The notes: a model not told the origin generated them from the letters alone. Shown: positions 10,285 to 22,558, counted from the stretch's first letter. The stretch: 64,000 bases of DNA from Betaproteobacteria bacterium (GCA_025356395.1 JANXTA010000031.1:1-64000); one strand, 5' to 3'. Made by a program: numbers and translations.

Positions 10285-10893
10285 TTGGGTTCGATTTTTC
10301 TCGCAGCTGGCTGGCCGATCTGGTTCCTGCTGATCGCCTCCATCATCGCACTGGCCCTGATCATCGAACGCGCGATCGTCCTCCGCAGGTCCAAGATCAT
10401 CCCTCCGAATCTGCTCGACGAGGTGGTGGGGTTGTACCGGTCCCGCAAGGTGACACCCGAAGTGCTGACGCGCCTCGAGAACAATTCGCCGCTGGGCCGC
10501 ATCCTCGCCGCGGGCCTGCGCAACGAGAAGGCCTCGCGTGAAGTCATGAAGGAGTCGATCGAGGAAGCGGGTCGTGCCGTCACGCACGAGCTCGAGCGCT
10601 TCCTCAACCACCTCGGCACGATCTCCACGGCCGCGCCGCTGCTCGGCCTGTTCGGCACCGTGATCGGCATGATCGAGATCTTCGGGGCGCAGGCGCCCAG
10701 CGGCAGCACCAATCCGGCGCAGCTCGCACACGGCATCTCGATATCGCTTTACAACACGGCCTTCGGACTGGTCGTCGCCATCCCGTCGCTAATCTTCTAT
10801 CGCCAGTATCGCGGCCAGGTCGACAGCCTCGTCGTGGAGATGGAACAGCAGGCGGTCAAGTTCGTCGACATCGTGCACGGCGAACGCACCTGA
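10285..10893 (+). CDS. exbB: MotA/TolQ/ExbB proton channel family protein
   Basis: A 202-residue inner-membrane proton-channel subunit that with ExbD uses the proton motive force to energise outer-membrane transport or envelope processes. It has an N-terminal membrane segment (AAGWPIWFLLIASIIALALII) and the family's two C-terminal helices (ISTAAPLLGLFGTVIGMI and ISLYNTAFGLVVAIPSLIFY). The start is chosen as TTG at 10285: AGGAG lies 6 bases upstream and the length becomes normal. The longer frame from 10027 would add a non-homologous 86 residues. First gene of an operon with exbD and lpxK. Confidence 0.9.
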   Translation: MGSIFLAAGWPIWFLLIASIIALALIIERAIVLRRSKIIPPNLLDEVVGLYRSRKVTPEVLTRLENNSPLGRILAAGLRNEKASREVMKESIEEAGRAVTHELERFLNHLGTISTAAPLLGLFGTVIGMIEIFGAQAPSGSTNPAQLAHGISISLYNTAFGLVVAIPSLIFYRQYRGQVDSLVVEMEQQAVKFVDIVHGERT

Positions 10894-10906
10894 TCGCCCG
10901 CGAACG

Positions 10907-11329
10907 ATGAACTTCAAGAAGGGCGCCGGGCGCGAAGAGCCCGAGATCAACCTGATCCCGCTGATCGACCTGTTTCTTGTGATCATCATCTTCCTGATGG
11001 TCACCACCACGTACTCCAAGTTCGCCGAACTGCAGATCACCCTGCCGACGGCCGACGCGGACAAGGCCCAGCAACGGCCGGCCGAGATCGACATCGCGGT
11101 CACGCAGGATGGCCGCTACACGGTCGACGGCCGCCAGGTCGCCGCACGCGATGCGAACGGACTCTCCGAAGCGATCCGCTCGAGCGCCGCGTCCCGCAAG
11201 GATCCGGTCATCGTCATCAACGCCGATGCGCAAGCCACGCACCAGTCCGTGGTGAACGTGATGGAGGCGGCACGGGCCGCGCAGGTCTCGCAGATCACGT
11301 TCGCCACGCAGACTTCACAGTCGAAGTGA
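10907..11329 (+). CDS. exbD: Biopolymer transport protein ExbD/TolR
   Basis: A 140-residue partner of ExbB. One membrane helix (about 15-38) carries the essential Asp21 in LIPLIDLFLVIII, followed by a periplasmic domain of about 95 residues. It starts 13 bases after exbB. In Burkholderiales this exbBD pair sits directly before lpxK, so a role in envelope or lipid A-linked transport has been supposed, but TonB-type energisation is all the sequence supports. Confidence 0.94.
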   Translation: MNFKKGAGREEPEINLIPLIDLFLVIIIFLMVTTTYSKFAELQITLPTADADKAQQRPAEIDIAVTQDGRYTVDGRQVAARDANGLSEAIRSSAASRKDPVIVINADAQATHQSVVNVMEAARAAQVSQITFATQTSQSK

Positions 11330-11396
11330 CCGGCCTGCGACGATCGTCGCGGACGGCGCCGGGCATGGATCATGCGAAAATCGCAGCGAAGAGCGC

Positions 11397-12554
11397 GTGG
11401 GAATCAGCCCACGGCGGTCCGACGAAGACGACAACCCCGATGATTCAATCTTGAAGATCCGAAGCGCCTTCTCGGCCATCTGGTTCGGATCGGGCCGGCC
11501 GCGATGGCACCCACGTTCGATCGTGCGACGCTCGTTGAGCTTGGGACTCGCACCGCTGTCGATGGTCTTCCGCAGCGCAGTCGCGTGGCGCCGTCGCCGC
11601 TTCGTCGGCGCCACCGATGCCGTCGAGCGCCTGCCCGTCCCGGTGGTCATCGTGGGCAACCTGACGGTCGGTGGCTCCGGCAAGACCCCGCTCGTGATCG
11701 CTCTGGTGGAAGCGCTGCGGATCGAGGGCTACACGCCCGGCGTGATCTCGCGCGGCTACGGGGGCAGCGATACGCGCCCGAAGGACGCGACGGTGTCGGT
11801 CGCCGGTCACGACATCGACGCCGCCGATCGCTTCGGCGACGAACCGGTCTTGATCCAGCGCCGGACCGGCGCCCCGGTGTTCGTCGGCAAGCATCGGGTC
11901 GAGGTTGCTCGCGCTCTCCTCGTGGCCCATCCCGAAGTCGACGTCCTGGTGTCCGACGACGGCCTGCAGCACTACGCGCTCGCCCGCAACTTCGAGATCG
12001 CGGTGTTCGATGCGCGGGGCGCGGGCAACGGCAAGATGCTGCCGGCCGGACCGCTGCGCGAACCGCTGGAGCGCCTGGCCGAGGTCGACGCCGTCGTGCT
12101 CAACGGCGCGTCGACCGTGATGCCGTCGCTGCCGGAGGGCATCGTGACCGTGCTGCCACCTTTCCACATGGAACTGGTGCCGGGCGACGCCTATCGCGTC
12201 AACGATCCGGGCACCACGCGGACGCTCGAAAGCTTTCGGGGCCGACGGCTCACCGCGGCAGCAGGCATCGGCAATCCGCAACGCTTCTTCGCGCTGCTCA
12301 GGAGCATCGGGCTGAGCTTCCATCGCATGCCACTCGACGACCATCATCGCTATCGCGACAATCCCTTCGCCCGACGCAACTCCGAAGCGGTCCTGATGAC
12401 CGAGAAGGACGCCGTCAAGTGCGCGCGCTTCGTCGAGTCCCGCATGTGGGCGATTCCCGTCTACGCGCGCATCGAGCCCAAGCTGGTCGAAACCATCCTC
12501 GGACACATCGGCGGTCGCAAGACGCCGTCGCTGCAACCCGCAGCCACTACCTGA
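11397..12554 (+). CDS. lpxK: Tetraacyldisaccharide 4'-kinase LpxK
   Basis: Phosphorylates the 4' position of the lipid A disaccharide at the inner membrane. The P-loop is GGSGKTP at 92-98 (counted from GTG 11397), within the conserved [25 protein letters not shown] and [16 protein letters not shown] are further signatures, and a basic membrane-facing N-terminal region precedes them. The start is uncertain: GTG at 11397 (385 residues) and TTG at 11451 (367) are both in frame, and family proteins are usually 325-350. The last residues run up to the Trm112-like gene. Confidence 0.93.
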   Translation: MGISPRRSDEDDNPDDSILKIRSAFSAIWFGSGRPRWHPRSIVRRSLSLGLAPLSMVFRSAVAWRRRRFVGATDAVERLPVPVVIVGNLTVGGSGKTPLVIALVEALRIEGYTPGVISRGYGGSDTRPKDATVSVAGHDIDAADRFGDEPVLIQRRTGAPVFVGKHRVEVARALLVAHPEVDVLVSDDGLQHYALARNFEIAVFDARGAGNGKMLPAGPLREPLERLAEVDAVVLNGASTVMPSLPEGIVTVLPPFHMELVPGDAYRVNDPGTTRTLESFRGRRLTAAAGIGNPQRFFALLRSIGLSFHRMPLDDHHRYRDNPFARRNSEAVLMTEKDAVKCARFVESRMWAIPVYARIEPKLVETILGHIGGRKTPSLQPAATT

Positions 12555-12568
12555 CCACGGAACTCCGC

Positions 12569-12760
12569 ATGGACCATCGACTGCTCGACATCCTGGTGTG
12601 CCCGGTAACCAAGGGCCCGCTGACCTTCGACAAGACGCGCCAGGAGCTGGTCTCCGCAGCCGCCCGCCTTGCCTATCCGATCCGCGACGGTATTCCAGTG
12701 ATGCTCGAATCCGAAGCGCGGCGCCTTGATCCCGAAGCCGCGCCGCGTGCGCCGAGCTGA
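12569..12760 (+). CDS. Trm112 family protein
   Basis: A 63-residue protein of the Trm112/YcaR family: [18 protein letters not shown] start, then [18 protein letters not shown]. In eukaryotes and archaea Trm112 activates methyltransferases; bacterial copies have no settled role. In many proteobacteria this small gene sits between lpxK and kdsB, as here, 14 bases after lpxK and overlapping the possible upstream part of the kdsB frame. The zinc-type Cys pairs of eukaryotic Trm112 are reduced to a single Cys11. Confidence 0.9.
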   Translation: MDHRLLDILVCPVTKGPLTFDKTRQELVSAAARLAYPIRDGIPVMLESEARRLDPEAAPRAPS

Positions 12761-12779
12761 CGCGATCCGCGTTCCGACG

Positions 12780-13577
12780 ATGCGCAGGAAAGCCGGCCCG
12801 CTCGACTTCGTCGCCCTCATCCCCGCGCGCCGAGCGTCCACGCGCCTGCCGGACAAGCCGCTCGCGGACATCGGTGGCAAGCCGATGGTGGTCCGCGTCG
12901 CCGACCGCGCACGGGACAGCGGCGCGTCGCTGGTGATCGTCGCGACCGACGACGAGGCCATCGCGGCCGTCGTCACCTCGCACGGTCACGAGTGCGCGAT
13001 GACACGCGCCTCGCACGCCTCCGGCACCGACCGCATCGCCGAGGTCGCCGCGGCGCTGACGCGGGACGGCACGATCGACGGCAACACCATCATCGTCAAC
13101 GTGCAGGGCGACGAGCCATTGATCGATCCGTTGCTGATCGCCCGTGCGGCGGCCACGCTCGCGGGTGCGCCGGACTGCGCGATCGCCACCGCCTGCCATG
13201 CCATCGCATCGCACGAAGACTTCCTCAACCCCAACGTCGTCAAGGTCGTGAGCGATGCGCGGGGACGCGCGCTCTATTTTTCGCGCGCGCCGATCCCTTG
13301 GGAACGCGACGCCGACGCATCGAGCCCGCTACGGGCAATGCGCCACATCGGTCTCTACGCCTATCGCGCGAGTTTCCTGGCGCTCTTCACCACGCTGGAG
13401 CCGGCGCCCCTCGAGGGCCTCGAGGCCCTCGAGCAGCTGCGCGCGTTGTGGCACGGCCACCGGATCGCGGTCTTCGTCGCCGAGACCGCGCCCGCGGCGG
13501 GTGTCGACACGGCGGATGATCTGGCCCGCGTACGCACCCTTGTCGCCGCCGCGACAACTGGGGTCAGCGGCGATTGA
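12780..13577 (+). CDS. kdsB: 3-deoxy-manno-octulosonate cytidylyltransferase
   Basis: A 265-residue enzyme that activates Kdo with CTP to CMP-Kdo for the lipopolysaccharide inner core. The nucleotide-binding signature [15 protein letters not shown] starts at residue 14; [17 protein letters not shown] and FSRAPIPW are also conserved. The frame is open to a TTG at 12726, but the ATG at 12780 gives the usual length and leaves the Trm112 gene intact. It follows lpxK and trm112 in one operon for endotoxin synthesis. Confidence 0.96.
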   Translation: MRRKAGPLDFVALIPARRASTRLPDKPLADIGGKPMVVRVADRARDSGASLVIVATDDEAIAAVVTSHGHECAMTRASHASGTDRIAEVAAALTRDGTIDGNTIIVNVQGDEPLIDPLLIARAAATLAGAPDCAIATACHAIASHEDFLNPNVVKVVSDARGRALYFSRAPIPWERDADASSPLRAMRHIGLYAYRASFLALFTTLEPAPLEGLEALEQLRALWHGHRIAVFVAETAPAAGVDTADDLARVRTLVAAATTGVSGD

Positions 13578-14432
<855 letters not shown>

Positions 14433-14540
14433 AAAAGCGGGGCACGCGACGGACCAGGCGATCCGCGCACGAGAACGCGAACGCCGCAGCACATCAAGAA
14501 CCGCCGGATCCAAAGCCGGGGCAACTGGAGGAGCTAAAGA

Positions 14541-16616
14541 ATGGATGCAGGAACTACGGGCTTGTGGTTTGCCCTGATCTGCGGTGCGGTCGCCGTGGCG
14601 TATGGCGTGTGGTCTCGCAGCTGGATCCTCAGCCTCCCCGCCGGCAACGCCCGCATGCAGGAGATCGCCCTCGCGATCCAGCAGGGTGCCGCGGCTTATC
14701 TCAAGCGCCAGTACACGACCATCGCGATGGTCGGCGTCGTGATCTTCCTGATCGTCGGCTTCGTGCTCGGCTGGACCACGGCGCTGGGCTTCCTCTTCGG
14801 CGCGGTGCTGTCCGGCGCCTCCGGCTTCATCGGCATGAACGTTTCGGTCCGCGCCAACGTGCGCACGGCCGAAGCGGCCAGCAAGGGCCTCGATGCCGCG
14901 CTCAACGTTGCGTTCCGCGGCGGCGCCATCACCGGCATGCTGGTGGTCGGCCTCGGGCTGCTCGGGGTCGCCGGCTTCTACGGCGTGCTGGTCGGCTTCG
15001 GTTCGCACGGCAACCTCGAACCCACCATGCTGCACGACGCGATCCAGCCGCTGATCGGCTTCGCGTTCGGCGCATCGCTGATCTCGATCTTCGCGCGCCT
15101 CGGCGGCGGCATCTTCACGAAGGGTGCCGACGTCGGTGCCGACCTGGTGGGCAAGGTCGAAGCCGGCATCCCGGAGGACGATCCGCGCAACCCGGCGGTG
15201 ATCGCCGACAACGTGGGTGACAACGTCGGCGACTGCGCCGGCATGGCCGCCGACCTGTTCGAGACCTACGCCGTCACGCTGATCGCGACGATGCTGCTCG
15301 GCGCGCTGCTGATGCACGGCGCCGAATTCGCGTCGGTGATGTATCCGATGGTGCTCGGCGGCTTCTCGATCATCGCGTCGATCATCGGCTGCGCGTTCGT
15401 CAAGCACACGCCGGGCCGCAAGATCATGACCGCGCTCTACAAGGGCCTGATCGTGGCCGGCGTGCTCGCGCTGATCGCGTTCTATCCGATCACGAGCTGG
15501 GTGTTCGGCGGCACGTCGCTGGCGCCGCAGATCATGAACCTGTACCTGTCGTCGGTCGTGGGCCTAGTGCTCACGGGCGCGCTGGTTTGGATCACCGAGT
15601 ACTACACCGGCACCGAGTACAAGCCGGTGCGCTACGTCGCCGAGGCTTCGACCACCGGTCACGGCACCAACATCATCGCGGGCCTGGCCGTGTCGATGAA
15701 GTCGACCGCATGGCCCGTGATCTGCGTCTGCATCGCGATCTACGCGTCGTACACGCTGGGCGGCCTGTACGGCATCGCGGTCGCCGCGACGTCGATGCTG
15801 TCGATGGCCGGCATTATCGTGGCGCTCGACGCCTACGGTCCGATCACCGACAACGCCGGCGGCATCGCCGAGATGGCCGAGCTGCCCGAGGCGATCCGCA
15901 ACGTCACCGACCCGCTCGACGCGGTCGGCAACACGACCAAGGCCGTGACCAAGGGCTACGCGATCGGATCGGCCGGCCTCGCCGCGCTGGTGCTGTTCGC
16001 CGACTTCACCCATGCCCTCGACACGGCCGGCAAGACGGTCACGTTCAGCCTCAACGAACCGGCCGTGATCATCGGCCTCTTCATCGGCGGCCTGATCCCC
16101 TACCTGTTTGGCGCGATGGCGATGGAAGCGGTGGGCCGCGCGGCCGGCGCGGTCGTGGTCGAGGTACGTCGCCAGTTCCGCGACATCAAGGGGATCATGG
16201 AAGGCACCGCGAAGCCCGAGTACGGCGTGGCGGTCGACATGCTCACGAAGGCGGCGATCAAGGAAATGATGATCCCCTCGCTGCTGCCCCTGGTCACGCC
16301 GATCCTGCTGGCCGTGGTCATGCGGGTGCTGATGGGTCCGGACGCGGCACGCATGGCGGTCGGCGGCATGCTGATGGGCACGATCGTCACCGGCCTCTTC
16401 GTCGCGATCTCGATGTGCACCGGCGGCGGCGCGTGGGACAACGCCAAGAAGTACATCGAGGAAGGCAACTTCGGCGGCAAGGGTTCCGAGTCGCACAAGG
16501 CCGCGATCACCGGCGACACGGTTGGCGATCCCTACAAGGACACCGCGGGTCCGGCGGTCAATCCGCTGATCAAGATCATGAACATCGTCGCACTGCTGAT
16601 GGTGCCGCTGCTCTGA
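14541..16616 (+). CDS. hppA: Membrane-bound proton-translocating pyrophosphatase, K+-independent type
   Basis: A 691-residue, about 16-helix membrane enzyme that couples pyrophosphate hydrolysis to proton export. The pyrophosphate-binding signature lies in [20 protein letters not shown] and [14 protein letters not shown]. The K+-dependence determinant reads [10 protein letters not shown]: Lys467 and Thr470, the residues known to mark the K+-independent subclass, where K+-dependent enzymes have Ala. A GGAGGAG ribosome site lies 7 bases before the ATG. Pyrophosphate is made by many biosynthetic reactions, so the enzyme conserves energy. Confidence 0.96.
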   Translation: MDAGTTGLWFALICGAVAVAYGVWSRSWILSLPAGNARMQEIALAIQQGAAAYLKRQYTTIAMVGVVIFLIVGFVLGWTTALGFLFGAVLSGASGFIGMNVSVRANVRTAEAASKGLDAALNVAFRGGAITGMLVVGLGLLGVAGFYGVLVGFGSHGNLEPTMLHDAIQPLIGFAFGASLISIFARLGGGIFTKGADVGADLVGKVEAGIPEDDPRNPAVIADNVGDNVGDCAGMAADLFETYAVTLIATMLLGALLMHGAEFASVMYPMVLGGFSIIASIIGCAFVKHTPGRKIMTALYKGLIVAGVLALIAFYPITSWVFGGTSLAPQIMNLYLSSVVGLVLTGALVWITEYYTGTEYKPVRYVAEASTTGHGTNIIAGLAVSMKSTAWPVICVCIAIYASYTLGGLYGIAVAATSMLSMAGIIVALDAYGPITDNAGGIAEMAELPEAIRNVTDPLDAVGNTTKAVTKGYAIGSAGLAALVLFADFTHALDTAGKTVTFSLNEPAVIIGLFIGGLIPYLFGAMAMEAVGRAAGAVVVEVRRQFRDIKGIMEGTAKPEYGVAVDMLTKAAIKEMMIPSLLPLVTPILLAVVMRVLMGPDAARMAVGGMLMGTIVTGLFVAISMCTGGGAWDNAKKYIEEGNFGGKGSESHKAAITGDTVGDPYKDTAGPAVNPLIKIMNIVALLMVPLL

Positions 16617-16629
16617 TCGGCGTCGACCG

Positions 16630-16666
16630 ATGAAGAAGGGCAGCGCGAGCGGCCCTTCTTCATTTC
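16630..16666 (+). terminator. Hairpin terminator after hppA
   Basis: A perfect 12-bp stem (ATGAAGAAGGGC / GCCCTTCTTCAT) with a 10-base loop and a short T tail, 13 bases past the hppA stop and convergent with the small acidic gene. Confidence 0.65.
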
Positions 16667-16868
16667 AGCGACCGAGCTCGATCGCGTCGTCCTTGATCTT
16701 GTTGGTCTTGCCGGACCGGTTGCCCTGGTCGGACGAGACGTTGCGGTCGTTGCCCTCCTCGATGTCCTCGGCAGTGACGTCGGCATCGTCCTCGCGGACT
16801 TCCGACGCGTCGTCGATGCCGGAGGTCTTACTGTCGTCCTCGTCGCCGATCGACGTGTCTGTGGTCAT
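16665..16868 (-). CDS. Small acidic protein, unknown function
   Basis: A 67-residue, strongly acidic protein rich in Asp, Glu, Ser and Asn with almost no hydrophobic core, so probably disordered. No family is recognised. Its reality is supported by a good GAGGAG ribosome site 6-8 bases before the ATG at 16868 and by the lack of any other gene in this gap. It is convergent with hppA and divergent from the SDR gene at 16980. Confidence 0.6.
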   Translation of the reverse strand: MTTDTSIGDEDDSKTSGIDDASEVREDDADVTAEDIEEGNDRNVSSDQGNRSGKTNKIKDDAIELGR

Positions 16869-16979
16869 GCGGGTCTCCTCGAAGTCTTCGGCCGTCGTGC
16901 TGCGCCGTCATGCGTTGAAGAATACGCGCTGCGCTAGAATCGCCGCCCACCAGAACGACCCTGTCATCGCGGAGAATTC

Positions 16980-17738
16980 ATGAACATCGAAGGCCAAGTT
17001 TTCATCGTCACTGGCGGCGCATCCGGACTCGGCGCCGGCACCGTCTGCATGCTCGTCGAGCACGGCGCGAAGGTCGTCATCGCCGACGTGCAGGTCGATC
17101 TCGGCGAGCAGGTCGCGAAGGAACTGGGCCAGCAGTTCGTGCGTTGCGACGTCAGCAGCGAAGAGGACGGCATGGCTGTGGTCGCGGCCGCCACCGCCGC
17201 GGGCAAGCTGATGGGATTGATCAACTGCGCGGGCATCGCGCCGGCGATCAAGACGGTCGGCCGCGACGGCGCCCATCCGCTCGCCCCGTTCACCAAGACG
17301 ATCATGGTCAACCTGGTGGGCTCGTTCAACATGATCCGGCTCGCGGCCGAGGCCATGTCGATGAACGAGCCTGAAAGCACCGGCGAGCGCGGCGTGCTGA
17401 TCAACACCGCTTCGGTCGCGGCCTACGACGGGCAGATCGGACAGGCGGCCTACGCGGCGTCGAAGGGCGGACTGGTCGGCATGACCTTGCCGATCGCGCG
17501 CGACCTCGCCCGCAGCGGCATCCGTTGCGTGACGATCGCACCGGGCATCTTCCGCACACCGATGATGGACAGCATGCCGCAGGACGTGCAGGACGCACTG
17601 GCCGCCAGCATCCCCTTCCCGTCGCGTCTCGGCACCCCCGCCGACTACGCGAAGCTGGTCCACCAGATCGTCACGAACGAGATGATCAACGGCGAGACGA
17701 TTCGCCTCGACGGCGCGATCCGCATGGCACCCAAATAA
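16980..17738 (+). CDS. SDR family oxidoreductase, 3-hydroxyacyl-CoA dehydrogenase type
   Basis: A 252-residue classical short-chain dehydrogenase. Cofactor motif TGGASGLG at 11-18, catalytic Ser145 and Tyr158-x3-Lys162 (YAASK). The sequence pattern (IVTGGASGLGAGTV, NLVGSFNMIRLAAEAM, APGIFRTPMM) is that of the type 2 3-hydroxyacyl-CoA / 17-beta-hydroxysteroid dehydrogenase 10 group, NAD-linked enzymes of fatty acid or branched-chain acyl-CoA oxidation. Substrate is inferred only. Single gene; the downstream hairpin at 17741-17757 may end its transcript. Confidence 0.88.
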   Translation: MNIEGQVFIVTGGASGLGAGTVCMLVEHGAKVVIADVQVDLGEQVAKELGQQFVRCDVSSEEDGMAVVAAATAAGKLMGLINCAGIAPAIKTVGRDGAHPLAPFTKTIMVNLVGSFNMIRLAAEAMSMNEPESTGERGVLINTASVAAYDGQIGQAAYAASKGGLVGMTLPIARDLARSGIRCVTIAPGIFRTPMMDSMPQDVQDALAASIPFPSRLGTPADYAKLVHQIVTNEMINGETIRLDGAIRMAPK

Positions 17739-17740
17739 TG

Positions 17741-17757
17741 TCATCCCGGCGAAGGCC
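17741..17757. repeat. Short palindromic intergenic element (CCCGGCGAAGGCCGGG type)
   Basis: A 6-bp GC stem around GAAG within TCATCCCGGCGAAGGCCGGGA. Sequences of this form recur as dispersed palindromic elements in many proteobacterial genomes (general knowledge), and here it also fits a terminator between convergent genes. I saw only one clear copy in this window. Confidence 0.4.
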
Positions 17758-17771
17758 GGGACCTCATTTCA

Positions 17772-18665
17772 CTAGTTCAAGCGCCCCGACGCATTGCGCA
17801 GCACGTCCAGCGTGCGGCGGATCTCGCCCGCCTCGGGCGCGTCGGGTGCGTCATTCAGATACGCGGTGAGGTCCTCGAGCGCGGCACGCGGGCACTCGAG
17901 CTGCGCGTAGACCAGCCCCCGATCCCGGCGCTCCTCGTGCTGCTCGGGTAGCAGCACGACCAGACGATTCTGCACTTCGAGCAGCTGCGAGTAGTCGTTG
18001 CGCCCGTGATAGATGCCCTTCAGGTTGCGCAGCATGCGGGTGAGGATCTCGCGCGATGTCGCCTCGCGGATCGCCTGAGCGAGCGCCATCTCGAAGGCTT
18101 CGCCGTCGATCGCCGGCAAAGACCGTTCGGCCGCAGAACGGGTCGCCTCCAGGAACTCCGACAGCCGCTCCTCGAGCTGTTCTCGCGACAGGGACTCACC
18201 CGTCATCGGATCGAGATACAGATCGCCCGCACGAACCTTCAACTTGACGAGGAAGTGACCGGGAAAAGCCACGCCGCGCAGCGGCAGGCCGATCTGCTGG
18301 CCGACCTCCATCAGCAGGACGGCCAGCGAGATCGGGCTGCCGCGACGCCGCGCGAGCACCGTCGACAGATAGCTGTTGGCCGGATCGTAGTAGTCGTTGG
18401 CATTGCCCGCGAAGCCGAGCTCGTGGAAGAAATAGCGGTTGAGCAGCCGCAGCTTGTGGACTTGTCCCACATCGGCGGGAATACGCGCCTTCAGCGTGGC
18501 CGCCAGTCGATCGATGTCGGACTGGACGGCCGCGAGGTCGAGCCGCGGATCGACGTCCTGTCCGATCGCCAACGCAGCCTCGGTGAGCGGGATGTCCTCG
18601 CCGTCGTCGGGCTGCGAGACCAGGGTGGCGAAGTAGTCGAGCGGGGTCATCACGTCAGGATCCAT
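17772..18665 (-). CDS. SirB1 family protein (transglutaminase-like fold with TPR-type tail)
   Basis: A 297-residue protein of the SirB1/YchA group. The N-terminal two thirds carry the transglutaminase-like signature NDYYDPANSYLSTVLARRRGSP and GLPLRGVAFPGHFL. The C-terminal part (about 205-290) resembles TPR repeats. Members often lie near prfA/prmC or, in betaproteobacteria, beside murJ; their biochemical role is not established. Start codons at 18665 (MDPDVM) and 18650 (MTPLDY) are both possible. It is 26 bases downstream of murJ on the same strand, so likely co-transcribed. Confidence 0.88.
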   Translation of the reverse strand: MDPDVMTPLDYFATLVSQPDDGEDIPLTEAALAIGQDVDPRLDLAAVQSDIDRLAATLKARIPADVGQVHKLRLLNRYFFHELGFAGNANDYYDPANSYLSTVLARRRGSPISLAVLLMEVGQQIGLPLRGVAFPGHFLVKLKVRAGDLYLDPMTGESLSREQLEERLSEFLEATRSAAERSLPAIDGEAFEMALAQAIREATSREILTRMLRNLKGIYHGRNDYSQLLEVQNRLVVLLPEQHEERRDRGLVYAQLECPRAALEDLTAYLNDAPDAPEAGEIRRTLDVLRNASGRLN

Positions 18666-18691
18666 GTCCGAGGCGCTTCAGGCGAATGGGA

Positions 18692-20272
<1,581 letters not shown>

Positions 20273-20279
20273 CGCTCGG

Positions 20280-20285
20280 ATTATA
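20280..20285 (-). promoter_or_regulatory. -10 element placing murJ start at or near the AUG
   Basis: TATAAT on the minus strand, seven bases from the murJ ATG, with no good Shine-Dalgarno between. The -35 region is weak. Confidence 0.45.
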
Positions 20286-20336
20286 GGGTTGCGGTCGCCG
20301 CGTACCGGGCCGCCCGCAAGGGCATCGACGACCCGC

Positions 20337-20365
20337 TTGCAGATTCCGGAAACGGCGGCTAGAAT
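20337..20365 (+). promoter_or_regulatory. rpsT promoter
   Basis: TTGCAG, 17-base spacer, TAGAAT: a strong sigma-70 match. Expected start near 20372 gives a leader of about 75 bases. The sequence lies between murJ and rpsT, which are transcribed apart. Confidence 0.6.
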
Positions 20366-20446
20366 ATAGGGCTTCGTAGCGTTCGTACACCCTCATTCCA
20401 GTCCGTCGGCGCGTTTTTGGATGCGTCGGCCGCAACTAAAAGTCTC

Positions 20447-20713
20447 ATGGCCAATTCAGCACAAGCAAAGAAGCGCGCGCACCAGAGTGCCGCTCAAAAC
20501 GCACACAACTCCAGCCTGCGTTCGGCACTCCGCACGGCCATCAAGGCCGTCCGCAAGGCCATCGCCACCGGCGACGCCGCCACAGCGACCGAGCAGTACC
20601 GCAAGTCGACCGGCATCATCGATCGCATCGCGGACAAGAAGATCGTTCACAAGAACAAGGCAGCACGACACAAAAGCCGTCTCGCCGCAGCCGTGAAAGC
20701 TCTAGGCGCCTGA
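20447..20713 (+). CDS. rpsT: 30S ribosomal protein S20
   Basis: An 88-residue basic ribosomal protein that binds the 5' domain of 16S r[25 protein letters not shown] and [19 protein letters not shown] are the family ends. ATG at 20447 gives the standard N-terminus; the frame opens earlier at 20417 without homology. Single-gene unit with its own promoter and strong terminator, as usual. Confidence 0.97.
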   Translation: MANSAQAKKRAHQSAAQNAHNSSLRSALRTAIKAVRKAIATGDAATATEQYRKSTGIIDRIADKKIVHKNKAARHKSRLAAAVKALGA

Positions 20714-20742
20714 GGCGTCCCGTAACCGGGTCGGATCCGGCA

Positions 20743-20772
20743 CAAAAAAGCGCACCACGGTGCGCTTTTTTT
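20743..20772. terminator. Intrinsic terminator after rpsT
   Basis: A6, stem GCGCACC / GGTGCGC with a two-base loop, T7. It lies between convergent rpsT and DUF3579 genes and may serve both. Confidence 0.9.
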
Positions 20773-20782
20773 CGTTCGAAAG

Positions 20783-21130
20783 TCAGCCGGCCGCGGGTGG
20801 GATGTCGGGCAGCGTGGGGGCCGCCAGCAGGTCGGCGGCGTTCATCGTGACGAGATCGTTGTCGCTGGCGAACCCGACCACGAAGTCCCAGGCACGCGGT
20901 TCGAGGGTATGCAGTCGCGGATCGACGATCACGCAGCGAATGCCACCGACCATCGTGGGCTGGACGTAGGGCGAGTATCCGAAAACCGGGCCGCGGGTTG
21001 CGACGAAGCCGGGGCGATAAGCCGCGAGGACGCCACAGAGTCGCTCGGCCCAGTCGCTCGGCCGAAACGGCTCGCCGCTGCGGGTGACGCCCTTGATGAT
21101 CAGTTCGCAGGGCGACAAGGATTCGGACAT
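20783..21130 (-). CDS. DUF3579 family protein
   Basis: A 115-residue protein restricted mainly to betaproteobacteria. MSESLSPCELIIKGVTRSGEPFRPSDWAER start is characteristic; the function is unknown. No membrane segment or signal. A TATAAT -10 at 21152-21157 lies 22 bases upstream of the ATG on this strand. The frame remains open to 21451 but reads into the antisense of the MFS gene, so the ATG at 21130 is used. Its usual neighbours rpsT and argD are conserved here, with the MFS gene inserted between it and argD. Confidence 0.9.
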   Translation of the reverse strand: MSESLSPCELIIKGVTRSGEPFRPSDWAERLCGVLAAYRPGFVATRGPVFGYSPYVQPTMVGGIRCVIVDPRLHTLEPRAWDFVVGFASDNDLVTMNAADLLAAPTLPDIPPAAG

Positions 21131-21214
21131 GGGGTGCGGGAGGAGCGGTGAATTATAGCGGCCGCGACAGGTGTCGAAGAGCGCGTCGAGGGTTGAAGGG
21201 CGAGAGGTAATGCG

Positions 21215-22558
21215 ATGAAGACGATGCTGACGAATCGGTTGCACAAGCTTCTCGCGCTGTGGCGCGCGAGTCTGCTCGCGCAGCGCGACTTCAGGTTGAT
21301 GTGGCTCTCGTCGACCGCCACTAGCTTCGGGGGCCAGATCACGATGCTGGCGCTGCCGCTGACGGCCGTCGTGTTGCTCGACGCGACGCCCCGCCAGATG
21401 GGTCTGCTGGTCGGACTCGAGGCACTGCCCTTCTCGCTGTTCTCGCTGCATGCTGGCGTGCTGATCGACCGCGTCCGCAAGCTGCCGATCATCCTCGTCT
21501 GCGAAGTCGTGATCTGCGTCGCGCTCCTGACCGTCCCGGTCGCCGCCCTGCTCGACGAGTTGTCGATGTCGCTGCTGTACGTCGTGGGCTTCGTGCTGGG
21601 GACGGTCTTCGTTTTCGTCGGCAGCGCGGCGCAGGTGTACCTGACGCAGCTGGCCGGTCGCGAGCGACTGATCGAAGCCAACAGCCTATTCATCGGCGCC
21701 GAATCGACGGCCCGCCTCACGGGTCCAGGCCTCGCGGGCCTGCTGATCCAGTGGCTCAGCGCGCCGCTCGCGATCTTCTTCGACTGCCTGACCTTCGTCG
21801 CGTCCCTGCTGCTGCTGACGCGGACACGCCACGTCGAAGTGAGGCCGGTCGTGAAGAAGAACGCGAGCATCCAGCGCGAGATCCGCGAAGGCCTCGCGCT
21901 CGTCCTCGGGCATCCCATCCTGCGGCCGCTGACACTGGTGTCGACGTCGTGGTTCATCGTCTTCCAGGGCTGGATCGCGCTGCAGACGCTGTACGCGACG
22001 CGCGAACTTGGACTGTCGCCCAGCGAGCTGGGCGCGGCGCACATGTTCGGCGGCGCGGGCGCGCTGCTGTCCTCGTTCCTGGCGAGCCGCGTCACGCGCC
22101 GCCTCGGCACCGGCGTCCCGATCCTGATCGGTGTGGCGTGCTCGGCGGCGGCTTGGCTGCTGCTCGCACTGCTGCCGCGCAACGGTCATTCCTTCGCGAC
22201 GCTCGGCGCGGCGATGTTCGTCTTCGACTTCGGGATCATGCTGTACTGGATCAACTACGCAAGCCTGCGCCAGGCCGTCACGCCCGACCATCTGTTAGGC
22301 CGGATGACCGCGACGATGCGCTTCTTCACGGTGGCCGCCGCCCCGCTCGGCGCCCTGGCGGCAGGGCATGCCGCCGAGGCGTTCGGACTGCGCCAGACCT
22401 TCGCGGGCATGGGCGTGATCGTGATGGGCATGGTCGCGCTGCTCTACCTGCGTACCGATCTTCGCAACGTCCCCGACGTGTCGAGGATGGAGGCCGAACG
22501 GGCCGTGCATCACGACCAGACGATCGAAACGTCTCCCCGCCTGGCCAACGTCAACTAA
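21215..22558 (+). CDS. MFS transporter (EntS-like, MFS_3)
   Basis: A 447-residue, roughly 12-helix major-facilitator protein. The early loop reads RLMWLSSTATSFGGQ and LIDRVRKLPIIL, the motif region of the enterobactin-exporter/macrolide-efflux (EntS/MFS_3) branch. Substrate is unknown; no siderophore genes are nearby. It is divergent from DUF3579 and ends 87 bases before argD, so it could be transcribed into the arginine genes. Its position between DUF3579 and argD looks like a local insertion, although its GC content is like its neighbours. Confidence 0.85.
   Translation: MKTMLTNRLHKLLALWRASLLAQRDFRLMWLSSTATSFGGQITMLALPLTAVVLLDATPRQMGLLVGLEALPFSLFSLHAGVLIDRVRKLPIILVCEVVICVALLTVPVAALLDELSMSLLYVVGFVLGTVFVFVGSAAQVYLTQLAGRERLIEANSLFIGAESTARLTGPGLAGLLIQWLSAPLAIFFDCLTFVASLLLLTRTRHVEVRPVVKKNASIQREIREGLALVLGHPILRPLTLVSTSWFIVFQGWIALQTLYATRELGLSPSELGAAHMFGGAGALLSSFLASRVTRRLGTGVPILIGVACSAAAWLLLALLPRNGHSFATLGAAMFVFDFGIMLYWINYASLRQAVTPDHLLGRMTATMRFFTVAAAPLGALAAGHAAEAFGLRQTFAGMGVIVMGMVALLYLRTDLRNVPDVSRMEAERAVHHDQTIETSPRLANVN

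Noticed and set aside
16630-16983. 117-residue plus-strand frame after hppA
   Set aside because: Starts inside the terminator stem and is antisense to the small acidic gene; Ser-rich with no features.
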